A stretch of DNA of 64,000 nt from Luteococcus sp052116585. Its GTDB lineage: Bacteria; Actinomycetota; Actinomycetes; Propionibacteriales; Propionibacteriaceae. Positions 15,096 through 23,260 of this stretch are shown here, piece after piece. The stretch lies in contig NZ_JBQKKT010000017.1 of assembly GCF_052116585.1 (NCBI RefSeq), forward strand, positions 1 through 64,000, written 5' to 3'. A program made the position numbers and the translations under genes. Each line of letters begins with the position of its first letter. The stretch's first letter is position 1. The notes under the pieces are model-generated. The model was not told where the DNA came from. It did not search any database and saw only the letters and a list, made by a program, of their open reading frames with translations.

Positions 15096-17048
15096 ATGAC
15101 GAATGACCTCAGCAGCAGCGAGCCCGGAGCACCCGAGAGCCTCTTCAACCTCCTCGAGCCACTCCTGGCCCAGGTGAACAAGCCCATCCAGTACGTCGGC
15201 GGCGAGCACAACAGCGTCGTCAAGGACTGGGACGCCGCGGCCGTGCGCTGGTGCCTGATGTACCCCGACGCCTACGAGGTGGGCCAGCCGAACCAGGGCG
15301 TCGCCATCTTGTACGAGATCCTCAACGAGCGCGACTGGATCCTGGCCGAGCGCAGCTACGCCATCTGGCCGGACCTGGAGAAGCTGATGCGTGAGCGGGA
15401 AATTCCGCAGTTCACGCTCGACGCGCACCGCCCGGTCGGCTCCTTCGATGTCCTGGGCCTGAGCTTCTCCACCGAGCTCACCTACACCAACATGCTCAAC
15501 TCGCTGGATCTGGCCGGGATTCCCGTGCACAACACCGAGCGGCGCGAGCATGACCCGATCGTCCTGGCGGGTGGGCATGCGGCCTTCAACCCGGAACCGA
15601 TCGCGGACTTCATCGACGCGGCCATCCTGGGCGACGGTGAGGAGGCCTCGCTGCTGGTCAGTGACATCATCCGCGAGTGGAAGCAGGAGGGTCGCCCCGA
15701 CGGTCGCGACGGGCTGCTGATGCGGCTGGCCTCCACCGGGGCCGTCTACGTCCCCAAGTTCTATGACGTGACCTACCTGCCCGACGGGCGGATCCAGCGC
15801 GTCGCTCCCAACCGCCCAGGCGTGCCCTTCCAGGTGCGCAAGCACACGTTGATGGACCTGGACCAGTGGCCCTACCCGAAGAAGCCTCTGGTGCCGCTCG
15901 CCGAGACGGTGCACGAGCGCTACTCGGTGGAGATCTTCCGCGGCTGCACGCGTGGCTGCCGCTTCTGCCAGGCTGGCATGATCACCCGCCCGGTGCGTGA
16001 GCGCAATATCGAGACCATCGGGGAGATGGTGGCCGGTGGTCTGGAGGCGACGGGTCTGGAGGAGGTCGGACTGCTGAGCCTCAGCTCGGCTGACCACTCC
16101 GAGATCGCGGAGGTCACCAAGCAGCTGGCCGACCGCTATGAGGGCAGCAATGTCTCGCTCTCACTTCCGAGCACGCGCGTCGACGCCTTCAACATCGACC
16201 TGGCCAATGAGCTGTCCCGCAATGGGCGGCGCTCGGGCCTGACCTTCGCCCCCGAGGGCGGCAGCGAGCGGATGCGTCAGGTCATCAACAAGCAGGTCAG
16301 CGAGGACGACCTGATCAACACCGTGGCCACGGCCTTCGGCAATGGCTGGCGCCAGGTGAAGCTGTACTTCATGTGCGGTCTTCCCACCGAGACCGACGAG
16401 GACGTGCTGGCGATCGCGGGCATGGCCCGTCGGGTGATCGAGACCGGCCGCAAGGTGGCCGGTACCCGGGACATCCGCTGCACGATCTCGATCGGTGGCT
16501 TCGTCCCCAAGAGCCACACTCCCTTCCAGTGGGCCGGCCAGGCCTCCCCGGAGACCATCGACCACCGCCTGCAGCTGCTGCGCGAGGCGGTGCGGGCCGA
16601 CAAGCAGTTCGGCAAGGCGATCGGCATGCGCTACCACGACGGAAAGCCGGGCCAGATCGAGGGTCTGCTGAGCCGCGGCGATCGTCGCGTCGGCAAGATC
16701 ATCGAGGCCGTCTGGCGTGACGGTGGCCACTTCGACGGGTGGAGCGAGCACTTCAGCTACGACCGCTGGGTTGCGTGCGCCGAGAGCGCCCTGGCCGACG
16801 ATCCCGTCGATCTGGCCTGGTACACCACCCGCGAGCGCGACTACGACGAGGTGCTGCCCTGGGACCACCTGGATTCCGGCCTGGACCGCGACTGGCTCTG
16901 GGAGGACTGGCAGGATGCCCTGGACGGCGGAGACGTCGAGGACTGCCGCTGGACTCCCTGCTATGACTGCGGCGTCTGCCCCCAGATGGACACCGAGATC
17001 CAGATCGGCCCCACCGGGCGCAATCTGATCCCGCTCAGCGTCGTCTGA
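15096..17048 (+). CDS. Radical SAM protein, TIGR03960 family
   Basis: A 650-residue protein. The N-terminal half (about 35-200) has a cobalamin-binding-like fold with AILYEILNERDW and VGSFDVLGLSFSTELTYTNM. The radical-SAM core carries the iron-sulfur cysteines C284-x3-C288-x2-C291 in RGCTRGCRFCQAG. A C-terminal segment contains CYDCGVCPQMD. TIGR03960 proteins pair with TIGR03936 (DUF2344) proteins and usually lie beside rne; their reaction is not known, though RNA modification has been suggested by context. Here the partner gene is 1.4 kb away because a minus-strand secreted-protein gene lies between them. TACGCT lies 9 nt before the ATG. Confidence 0.9.
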   Translation: MTNDLSSSEPGAPESLFNLLEPLLAQVNKPIQYVGGEHNSVVKDWDAAAVRWCLMYPDAYEVGQPNQGVAILYEILNERDWILAERSYAIWPDLEKLMREREIPQFTLDAHRPVGSFDVLGLSFSTELTYTNMLNSLDLAGIPVHNTERREHDPIVLAGGHAAFNPEPIADFIDAAILGDGEEASLLVSDIIREWKQEGRPDGRDGLLMRLASTGAVYVPKFYDVTYLPDGRIQRVAPNRPGVPFQVRKHTLMDLDQWPYPKKPLVPLAETVHERYSVEIFRGCTRGCRFCQAGMITRPVRERNIETIGEMVAGGLEATGLEEVGLLSLSSADHSEIAEVTKQLADRYEGSNVSLSLPSTRVDAFNIDLANELSRNGRRSGLTFAPEGGSERMRQVINKQVSEDDLINTVATAFGNGWRQVKLYFMCGLPTETDEDVLAIAGMARRVIETGRKVAGTRDIRCTISIGGFVPKSHTPFQWAGQASPETIDHRLQLLREAVRADKQFGKAIGMRYHDGKPGQIEGLLSRGDRRVGKIIEAVWRDGGHFDGWSEHFSYDRWVACAESALADDPVDLAWYTTRERDYDEVLPWDHLDSGLDRDWLWEDWQDALDGGDVEDCRWTPCYDCGVCPQMDTEIQIGPTGRNLIPLSVV

Positions 17049-17063
17049 CGAATCCGACACGAG

Positions 17064-17097
17064 AACGGTCGGGCCCCGTGACTGGGGCCCGACCGTT
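17064..17097. terminator. Bidirectional hairpin terminator
   Basis: A perfect 14-bp stem (17064-17077 with 17084-17097), hexanucleotide loop GTGACT, ending in TTTCGTT on the plus side. It lies between the ends of the radical-SAM gene and the convergent secreted-protein gene. Confidence 0.85.
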
Positions 17098-17145
17098 TCG
17101 TTGGTGGTTCGGCAGAGTTGGTCGCTCAGCTCTGAGGAGTTGGGG

Positions 17146-18282
17146 TCAGCGCATGCGATCCAGGGCGACGGCCGAGCGCACCTGCTGGCCGCGGTTGACG
17201 GTGCCACCCGCCAGTACCGTGGACCTGCCCGTCGCCAGGTCATGGCTGCGCAGGTCTCGCATGCCGCCCTCACACCCGTCACCGGTCCAGTAGGGAATCC
17301 GGGTGCCGGTGACTGCCAGGGCTCCCGATCCCTGACCCCCAACCGGGAGGCTGCTGAGCCGGGTGCCGTTGACCCTGGCCAGCGCGGGGGTGCCGCAGCC
17401 GCTCACCCTGGCCACCACCTGTCCCTTCGGAGTGCCCCAGAGATCTTGGTAGCCGAGCTCGTGGGCCACACCCTTGATGGGCAGCTTACCGGTCAGCAAG
17501 ACTGGCTTGCCGCCGCGCAGGTCATAGCGGAAGACCTGGGCCGAATAGGGGGCACGACTGGACATGCACACGGCGGTGAACTGCCGGGTGCTGGTCCAGT
17601 GCTGGGCCGAGCACATCCGGTAGCCCGCGGGATTCGCGAGCGTTCGGACGAAGGCACCGCCATTGCCGTTGACCTGCAGTTGTGCCCGGGAGTTCTGGGA
17701 GACAAGGAAGAGCCCGTCGGGCGAGGGGGACATGTAGTTGGCATTCGCGGTGCGGGCATAGGTGGCCTTGACCGTACCGGTGAGAGTGGTTCGCTTGATC
17801 CAACCAGTGTTGGGCACGCCCTGGTCCATGGTGCGCACCAGCAGTGCGGTGCCACTGGGCTGGGTGAAACGCACATGGGCCGCGTCGCTGGCCGGACCGC
17901 CCACGACGCTCGCTCGACGGGTGCGCAGGTCGAAGACGCGGTAGACCGTCTTCTGGTTCACCACGTCGACGTAGAGCACACGGCGCCCGTCATTGCTGAC
18001 GTCCACAACAGCAGCCCGGGAGCTGACGCGAGCGACGACCTGCTGCTTGCCGGTGGGGGAGACCAGAACCATCTGCTGGGCCGCCGCGGGCTTGGCGGTG
18101 GGGCCCATGGTGATGACGGTCCATCCGGGGCCGGGGGTCGCAGTGGTGACGGCAGGCTGCCGTGCGACGTTGGCGCCGGAGATGGGCGATGCGAGCGCGG
18201 GTCCGCTGGTGCCCAGGGCCGGGCAAGAGGCGGCGATGGCCAGGGTGGACAGGGTGGCGGCGAGTCGACGAGTGGTGTTCAT
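17146..18282 (-). CDS. Secreted protein, probable beta-propeller-like repeats
   Basis: A 378-residue exported protein. It has a Sec signal peptide (basic NTTRR, hydrophobic core, cleavage likely near ALASPIS at about residue 30-33). The mature part is rich in Val, Thr and Gly with repeating strand segments such as RRVLYVDVVNQKTVYRVFDL, TALLVRTMDQG and PDGLFLVSQNSRAQLQV, a pattern of TolB/WD40-type propeller blades. Several Cys (MCSAQ, VCMSS, SGCG, GDGCEGG) could form disulfides. I do not recognise a specific family. The ATG at 18282 follows GGAGG by 6 nt. It sits on the opposite strand inside the otherwise conserved TIGR03960-TIGR03936-rne group, suggesting insertion. Confidence 0.75.
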   Translation of the reverse strand: MNTTRRLAATLSTLAIAASCPALGTSGPALASPISGANVARQPAVTTATPGPGWTVITMGPTAKPAAAQQMVLVSPTGKQQVVARVSSRAAVVDVSNDGRRVLYVDVVNQKTVYRVFDLRTRRASVVGGPASDAAHVRFTQPSGTALLVRTMDQGVPNTGWIKRTTLTGTVKATYARTANANYMSPSPDGLFLVSQNSRAQLQVNGNGGAFVRTLANPAGYRMCSAQHWTSTRQFTAVCMSSRAPYSAQVFRYDLRGGKPVLLTGKLPIKGVAHELGYQDLWGTPKGQVVARVSGCGTPALARVNGTRLSSLPVGGQGSGALAVTGTRIPYWTGDGCEGGMRDLRSHDLATGRSTVLAGGTVNRGQQVRSAVALDRMR

Positions 18283-18393
18283 GATGACCTCCGGGTGAGT
18301 GGGTCAACGGCGCTGTCTGCGTCGTGTCACTCGGTCTACGCTGGGGGAGGCCGGCAGGGTTGCCCCCTTCCACTGAGACTTCCCGCTGTTTTC

Positions 18394-18410
18394 GCCAAGG
18401 GATTCTTGGC
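18394..18410. promoter_or_regulatory. Inverted repeat GCCAAG-N5-CTTGGC
   Basis: Perfect 6-bp arms (18394-18399, 18405-18410) around GGATT, located between the divergent secreted-protein gene and the TIGR03936 gene. It is placed like an operator; no binding protein can be named. Confidence 0.35.
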
Positions 18411-18451
18411 ATGCCAGAAGGTGGGTTTTCCGCTGGAGGAGTGGCACCGGG

Positions 18452-18457
18452 TATCGT
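18452..18457 (+). promoter_or_regulatory. -10 box TATCGT for the TIGR03936 gene
   Basis: TATCGT lies 6 nt before the GTG start. Its presence means this gene does not depend on read-through from the radical-SAM gene. Confidence 0.5.
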
Positions 18458-18463
18458 CGTGGG

Positions 18464-19189
18464 GTGGCACGACAGCAACCCGAACAGCAGGCTCCGCCGG
18501 CCCTGTGGCTCCGAGTCCAGTACTCGAAGAGTGGACCGGCCCGCTTCACGAGCACCCGTGACTTCGGTCGCGCGTTCGAGCGCGCCCTGAGGCGCGCGCA
18601 CGTGCCGATGGCCTACTCGTCCGGTTTCAACCCACATCCACGCATCTCCTATGCGAATGCCTCGCCGACGGGCGCCGCCACCCATGGTGAGTACCTGGAG
18701 ATCGGTCTGAACCAGGTGGTGGAAGCCGCGGAGATTCGTGACCGTCTCCGCGCTGCGATGCCTCCGGGGCTGGAGATCGTCGAGGTGGTGAAGTCTGACC
18801 GGAGCTCCCTGACGGAGGTGCTGACCGCATCACGGTGGCGGGTTGAGCTGGACCCCGTCGGCGAGGGTGACATCGACCAGGCGAGCCTGGAACGGGCCGT
18901 GGAGGCACTGATGACATCGCCCTCGCACGAGGTGAGTCGGATGACGAAGACGGGCCTTCGAACCTTCGACGTGCGAGAAGCCATCGTGGAGATGTCGGTC
19001 ACCGGACCGGCGACGCTGGAAATCCTGAGCAGACACACGACGCCACTGGTGCGTCCGGATGACGTCGTGCGGGCCCTACGCCAGCTGGAGCCTGGACTGG
19101 ACAGTGCCCGGCCGCCCATGCTGACGCGTTTGGAGCAGGGCACCCTGGACGGCTCCGAGCTGCGCAGTGTCATGGGCGTCGACGCCTGA
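18464..19189 (+). CDS. TIGR03936 / DUF2344 radical SAM-associated protein
   Basis: A 241-residue protein. Its beginning LWLRVQYSKSGPARFTSTRD and the segment VPMAYSSGFNPHPRISYANA are diagnostic of the DUF2344 family, which accompanies TIGR03960 radical-SAM proteins, often fused or adjacent. The family has been likened to RNA-modification accessory proteins; the function is unproven. Its partner ends at 17048, separated by the minus-strand secreted-protein gene. It starts at GTG 18464 with TATCGT 6 nt upstream and no Shine-Dalgarno, so it is probably leaderless with its own promoter. Confidence 0.88.
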   Translation: MARQQPEQQAPPALWLRVQYSKSGPARFTSTRDFGRAFERALRRAHVPMAYSSGFNPHPRISYANASPTGAATHGEYLEIGLNQVVEAAEIRDRLRAAMPPGLEIVEVVKSDRSSLTEVLTASRWRVELDPVGEGDIDQASLERAVEALMTSPSHEVSRMTKTGLRTFDVREAIVEMSVTGPATLEILSRHTTPLVRPDDVVRALRQLEPGLDSARPPMLTRLEQGTLDGSELRSVMGVDA

Positions 19190-19330
19190 CCTGTGTGTTC
19201 CCGGTGTGGAATGGGGTGGGCGACGCGCGTGTGTGTCATACTGACGGGCAGGTAAGCAGTCAGTCCCCTGGCTGCTCACTCGGATCTACGGGCACTGCCA
19301 ACCGCGACGACGTACTCGACCGCGGGGTGG

Positions 19331-19386
19331 TGTCGGCTGGTCCGACATCCGCCAGCTTTTCGGCCGAGACCGTGTCAGGTCTCGGC
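19331..19386 (+). promoter_or_regulatory. Two hairpins in the rne leader
   Basis: TGTCGG-CTGGT-CCGACA (19331-19347) and GCCGAGACC-GTGTCA-GGTCTCGGC (19363-19386) are perfect stems of 6 and 9 bp in the 233-nt gap before rne. RNase E genes in other bacteria are autoregulated through structured 5' leaders, so this is a plausible control region. That role is inference. Confidence 0.45.
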
Positions 19387-19422
19387 TGACGTACTGCACC
19401 CACGTGGTGCTGAGGAGCACAC

Positions 19423-22278
19423 ATGCTCGATGAATCAATGTCCGATGCAACCCCGTCCGAGGGAACGCAGTCCGAGGTCACGGAGACGCAGCCGGTTCGT
19501 CGCCGGCGCGCCGCTGGACGTCCGGCCGGACCGCCCAAGACCGTCGAGGTGGCCGAGGCCGTCGTCCCGGTGACCAAGGCCGCAGGCACGGCAAGCGTCG
19601 TCGCGCAGCCCGAGGCCCCAGCCGAGGACGCTGCCGAGAAGCCCAAGCGTCGTCGGGCGACCCGCCAGGCCGCGGCCCCGGCTCCCGTCGAAGCGCCCGC
19701 CGTCACCGCGCAGACCGTCCCCGCCTTCGAGGCCGCCGCCCGTGAGGCCCAGAGCCCGGTCGACGAGCCCGACGTGACCAGCGATGCGCAGGCTCCGGTG
19801 GCCGAGGCCCCCCAGGTCAGTGAGTCTGAGAGCCCCCAGGCCGCGCCGGCCCGGTCCACCCGTGCCCGTCGCACCCGCAGTCGCAAGACCGCCGAGCCCA
19901 CCACGAGCCCGGCATCCGCCGAGGAAGCCACGTCCGCCCAGGAAACCACATCCGACGAGGCACACCAGGCCGCCGCCCTCGAGCAGTCCACTGATGCTGT
20001 CCAGGGCGATGAGCCGCAGGAGGCTCCGGCGCCGGCCCGTCGTCGTCGCAGCCGCAAGCAGGCGGCGACGCAGGAGCAGCCGGCCGAGGAGTCCGGCGAC
20101 GTCGATGCCCGGTTGGCGGCCGTGACCGCTGCCAGCGCCGAGCGCCCGCGTCGCACCCGCAAGGTGGCCAAGGCCGTTGCCAATCCCTTCGTGAGCCGCA
20201 CCCTTCCGGTGGACGAGAACGGTGAGGTGGACGCCCAAGCTGTCCTGAACTCGCTGGCCGAGTCGATTGCCCGGATGGACGATCCGGCAGCCGAGGGCTC
20301 CGCTCCCGAGGCAGAACTGCTGGCCCAGGACCCCGAGGCCGTGGAGCAGGACGAGCAGGCAGCCGATGAGGCCGCCGAGGGTGAGGAGGCCCTGCCGACG
20401 ACGGACGAGGAGACCACCGTCGAGGGTACTGACTCCGATGACGACTCGGATCAGGACGACGAGGACGCCGCCCAGGAAGAACAAGAGGGGGGCACCCGCC
20501 GTCGTCGCCGCCGTCGTGGTGGTCGCCGTCGTCGCCGCTCCGCCGACTCGAACGGTTCCGAGGACTCCGATTCCGAGGATGACGAGGACGAAGCCGGCTC
20601 TGCAGACTCCGACTCGAAGGATGGTGCGGACGACTCCTCCGACGAGCAGGACGACAACAACGACGAGCAGGACGATCAGGGCAGCAGCAATGGTCGCCGT
20701 CGTCGTCGCCGCCGTCGCCGCCGTGGCGAGGACACTGGTGGGGCCGAGGACGACCCCAGCGATGTCGTCGTGCGCGTCCGCGAGCCCCGCCGCATCCGTA
20801 CCGCCGCCCAGGCCGCCGATGAGGTCACTGGTATCGACGGCTCCACCCGCATGGAGGCCAAGAAGCAGCGTCGTCGTGAGGGTCGCGCCGCCGGCCGCCG
20901 CCGCGCGCCGATCCTGTCCGAGGCCGAGTTCCTGGCCCGTCGGGAGTCCGTGGACCGTCGGATGGTGATCCGCCAGGGCGAGGAGTACACGCAGCTGGCC
21001 GTGCTGGAGGACAACATCCTCGTCGAGCACTATGTGGACCGCGCCTCTGCCACCAGCCTGATCGGCAACATCTACCTGGGACGGGTACAGAATGTCCTGC
21101 CCAGCATGGAGGCCGCCTTCATCGACATTGGCCGGGGCCGCAATGCCGTGCTCTACGCCGGTGAGATCGACTGGTCCCAGTACGGTGCCGCCGGTGAGCA
21201 GAAGAAGGTGGAGCAGGTCCTCAAGAGCGGGCAGACCGTTCTGGTCCAGGTCTCCAAGGATCCCGTGGGTGCCAAGGGAGCCCGGCTGACCGGGCACATC
21301 TCGCTGCCCGGCCGCTATGTGGTCTACTCGCCGGGTGGCCACTTGTCGGGCATCAGCCGCAAGCTGGCCGATTCCGAGCGACACCGTCTCAAGGAGATCC
21401 TGGGCGACCTGATCGACGACAGCTCGTCGGTCATCGTCCGGACCGCCGCCGAGGGTGCCAGCGAGGAGGAGCTGGTGCGCGACGTGAACCGCCTCAAGGC
21501 GCAGTGGGAGATCATCGAGAAGAAGTCCAAGCAGGGCAGCGCTCCCCAGCAGCTGTACGCCGAGCCGGACCTGACGGTGCGGATCGTGCGTGACCTGTTC
21601 ACGGAGGACTTCAGTGAACTGGTCGTGGCCGGCAATGGGGGCTCCGAGGATGCCTATGAGGCGATCAACGGTTATGTCAGCCACGTGGCGCCGCATCTGG
21701 CCGACCGCTTGACCCGCTGGGACACCCAGAGCCAGGGAGACCTGTTCACCAAGCACAAGATCGACGAGCAGATCGCCAAGGCACTGGAGCGCAAGGTCTT
21801 CCTGCCTTCCGGTGGTTCCCTGGTGATCGACCGCACCGAGGCCATGACGGTGATCGACGTCAACACCGGCAAGTTCACCGGCACCGGCGGCAACCTGGAG
21901 GCCACGGTCACCAGCAACAACCTGGAGGCGGCCGAGGAGGTCGTGCGCCAGCTGCGGCTGCGTGACATTGGCGGCATCATCGTCATCGACTTCATTGACA
22001 TGGTGCTGCCCAGCAACCGTGAGCTGCTGCTGCGCCGTCTGGTGGAGTGCCTGGGGCGGGACCGCACCCGTCATCAGGTGGCCGAGGTGACCAGCCTGGG
22101 TCTGGTGCAGATGACCCGCAAGAAGATCGGCACCGGTCTGGCGGAGGCCTTCACGGAGGAATGTGACCACTGCGGTGGGCGTGGCTATGTGCGCCACGAC
22201 CATCCGGTGGAGAGCCAGGCTCCGGCCGACGGCGGGGATCGTCACCACGGGGGCGGCCGCCGGGGTCGCAAGCACTGA
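19423..22278 (+). CDS. rne: Ribonuclease E/G
   Basis: A 951-residue endoribonuclease for rRNA processing and mRNA decay. The first 480 or so residues are disordered. They alternate Ala/Pro/Glu stretches, Arg clusters (RRRRRRRGGRRRRRS and similar near 360 and 425) and long acidic Asp/Glu runs. The S1 RNA-binding domain begins near 525 (NILVEHYVDRASATSLIGNI). The catalytic DNase I-like part contains VIDVNTGKFTG (about 812) and DFIDMVLPSNRE (about 856), which supply the Mg-binding aspartates. The zinc-link CDHCGGRGY is near 914. The C-terminus is short, so the disordered region is N-terminal, as in actinobacterial RNase E. GAGGAG lies 6 nt before ATG 19423; an in-frame ATG six codons later is less well placed. 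Confidence 0.95.
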   Translation: MLDESMSDATPSEGTQSEVTETQPVRRRRAAGRPAGPPKTVEVAEAVVPVTKAAGTASVVAQPEAPAEDAAEKPKRRRATRQAAAPAPVEAPAVTAQTVPAFEAAAREAQSPVDEPDVTSDAQAPVAEAPQVSESESPQAAPARSTRARRTRSRKTAEPTTSPASAEEATSAQETTSDEAHQAAALEQSTDAVQGDEPQEAPAPARRRRSRKQAATQEQPAEESGDVDARLAAVTAASAERPRRTRKVAKAVANPFVSRTLPVDENGEVDAQAVLNSLAESIARMDDPAAEGSAPEAELLAQDPEAVEQDEQAADEAAEGEEALPTTDEETTVEGTDSDDDSDQDDEDAAQEEQEGGTRRRRRRRGGRRRRRSADSNGSEDSDSEDDEDEAGSADSDSKDGADDSSDEQDDNNDEQDDQGSSNGRRRRRRRRRRGEDTGGAEDDPSDVVVRVREPRRIRTAAQAADEVTGIDGSTRMEAKKQRRREGRAAGRRRAPILSEAEFLARRESVDRRMVIRQGEEYTQLAVLEDNILVEHYVDRASATSLIGNIYLGRVQNVLPSMEAAFIDIGRGRNAVLYAGEIDWSQYGAAGEQKKVEQVLKSGQTVLVQVSKDPVGAKGARLTGHISLPGRYVVYSPGGHLSGISRKLADSERHRLKEILGDLIDDSSSVIVRTAAEGASEEELVRDVNRLKAQWEIIEKKSKQGSAPQQLYAEPDLTVRIVRDLFTEDFSELVVAGNGGSEDAYEAINGYVSHVAPHLADRLTRWDTQSQGDLFTKHKIDEQIAKALERKVFLPSGGSLVIDRTEAMTVIDVNTGKFTGTGGNLEATVTSNNLEAAEEVVRQLRLRDIGGIIVIDFIDMVLPSNRELLLRRLVECLGRDRTRHQVAEVTSLGLVQMTRKKIGTGLAEAFTEECDHCGGRGYVRHDHPVESQAPADGGDRHHGGGRRGRKH

Positions 22279-22300
22279 TCACGACTGGCTGGCCGTCAGT

Positions 22301-22329
22301 TTGACCGTGTCCGCTCGGAACGGTAAAGT
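22301..22329 (+). promoter_or_regulatory. Promoter of rplU-rpmA
   Basis: TTGACC (22301-22306) and TAAAGT (22324-22329) with 17 bp between, giving a leader of about 120 nt before rplU. The leader contains CCGGC-CTGGA-GCCGG followed by a run of T, a small hairpin that may take part in ribosomal-protein control. Confidence 0.75.
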
Positions 22330-22456
22330 TGGCGGTCGGTCCGGGTTGCGGGCGTGTTGCAGTCGCTGCAGTCGCCAAGTGCCCACCGAATGACTTTCAA
22401 CCGGCCTGGAGCCGGCTGGATTTTTCCTCAAGACATCGAACGAGAGTAGGTCAGGC

Positions 22457-22765
22457 GTGTACGCGATCGTGCGCAGTGGCGGCCGCCAGCACAAGGTTGC
22501 CGTTGGCGACGTTGTCGAGATCGACAAGGTGACTGACAAGGTGGGCGACAGCGTCGAGCTGACCCCCCTGCTGTTGGTTGACGGCGAGACCGTCACCTCT
22601 GACAAGGGCGCCCTTGAGAAGGCCTCGGTTTCGGCCGAGGTGCTGGCTGAGACCAAGGGTCCCAAGATCCGCATCATGAAGTACAAGAACAAGACCGGTT
22701 ACAAGAAGCGCCAGGGGCACCGTCAGAAGTACACCCAGGTGAAGATCACCGGTATCAAGGCCTGA
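22457..22765 (+). CDS. rplU: 50S ribosomal protein L21
   Basis: A 102-residue ribosomal protein of normal length that binds 23S rRNA. It begins MYAIVRSGGRQHKVAVGDVV and ends with the basic segment KNKTGYKKRQGHRQKYTQVK. It starts with GTG, with AGTAGGT upstream. It is 10 bp before rpmA in the standard rplU-rpmA-obg arrangement, except that a DUF3352 gene separates rpmA from obg here. Confidence 0.97.
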   Translation: MYAIVRSGGRQHKVAVGDVVEIDKVTDKVGDSVELTPLLLVDGETVTSDKGALEKASVSAEVLAETKGPKIRIMKYKNKTGYKKRQGHRQKYTQVKITGIKA

Positions 22766-22775
22766 GGGAGCTGAC

Positions 22776-23042
22776 ATGGCACACAAGAAGGGCGCATCTT
22801 CGTCCAAGAACGGCCGCGACTCGAACGCGCAGCGCCTCGGCGTGAAGCGCTTCGGCGGCGAGCTGGTGAACGCTGGCGAGATCATCGTCCGCCAGCGTGG
22901 AACCCACTTCCACCCCGGTGACGGCGTCGGTCGCGGTGGCGACGACACCCTGTTCGCCCTGGTGGAGGGCAATGTCCAGTTCGGCACCCGTCGTGGTCGC
23001 CGCGTCGTCAACATCCTGCCCGCCGAGGTTGCAGCGAGCTGA
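22776..23042 (+). CDS. rpmA: 50S ribosomal protein L27
   Basis: An 88-residue ribosomal protein. It starts directly with AHKKGASSSKNGRDSNAQRL, so it is the form without an N-terminal extension needing protease removal. The N-terminal tail reaches the peptidyl-transferase centre. GAGGGAG precedes the ATG at 22776. A strong hairpin terminator follows. Confidence 0.97.
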   Translation: MAHKKGASSSKNGRDSNAQRLGVKRFGGELVNAGEIIVRQRGTHFHPGDGVGRGGDDTLFALVEGNVQFGTRRGRRVVNILPAEVAAS

Positions 23043-23065
23043 CGAGACCAACTGGTCCCAGTACT

Positions 23066-23105
23066 GACGCGAGGGCGGTCCCCAGCTGGGGGCCGCCCTC
23101 GCGTC
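23066..23105 (+). terminator. Hairpin terminator after rpmA
   Basis: An 18-bp stem (23066-23083 with 23088-23105, one T-G wobble) with an AGCT loop, followed by ATTGTCTC. Among the strongest hairpins in the window. Confidence 0.85.
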
Positions 23106-23119
23106 ATTGTCTCTGGTGT

Positions 23120-23149
23120 CATTACCGCTCGTGTCATTCCCGCTCGTGT
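23120..23149. repeat. 15-bp tandem repeat, two copies
   Basis: CATTACCGCTCGTGT (23120-23134) and CATTCCCGCTCGTGT (23135-23149) differ at one base. They lie directly after the rpmA terminator. Confidence 0.8.
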
Positions 23150-23260
23150 CAGTACCTTGACACCTTCTGAGAATGACGAGCCGTCCGGTGACCGTGCCCC
23201 GGTGGCTGACACCGCGCTGCCTACGCTGGGGGCGTCACCCAACTACAGCAAGGAACCGCG

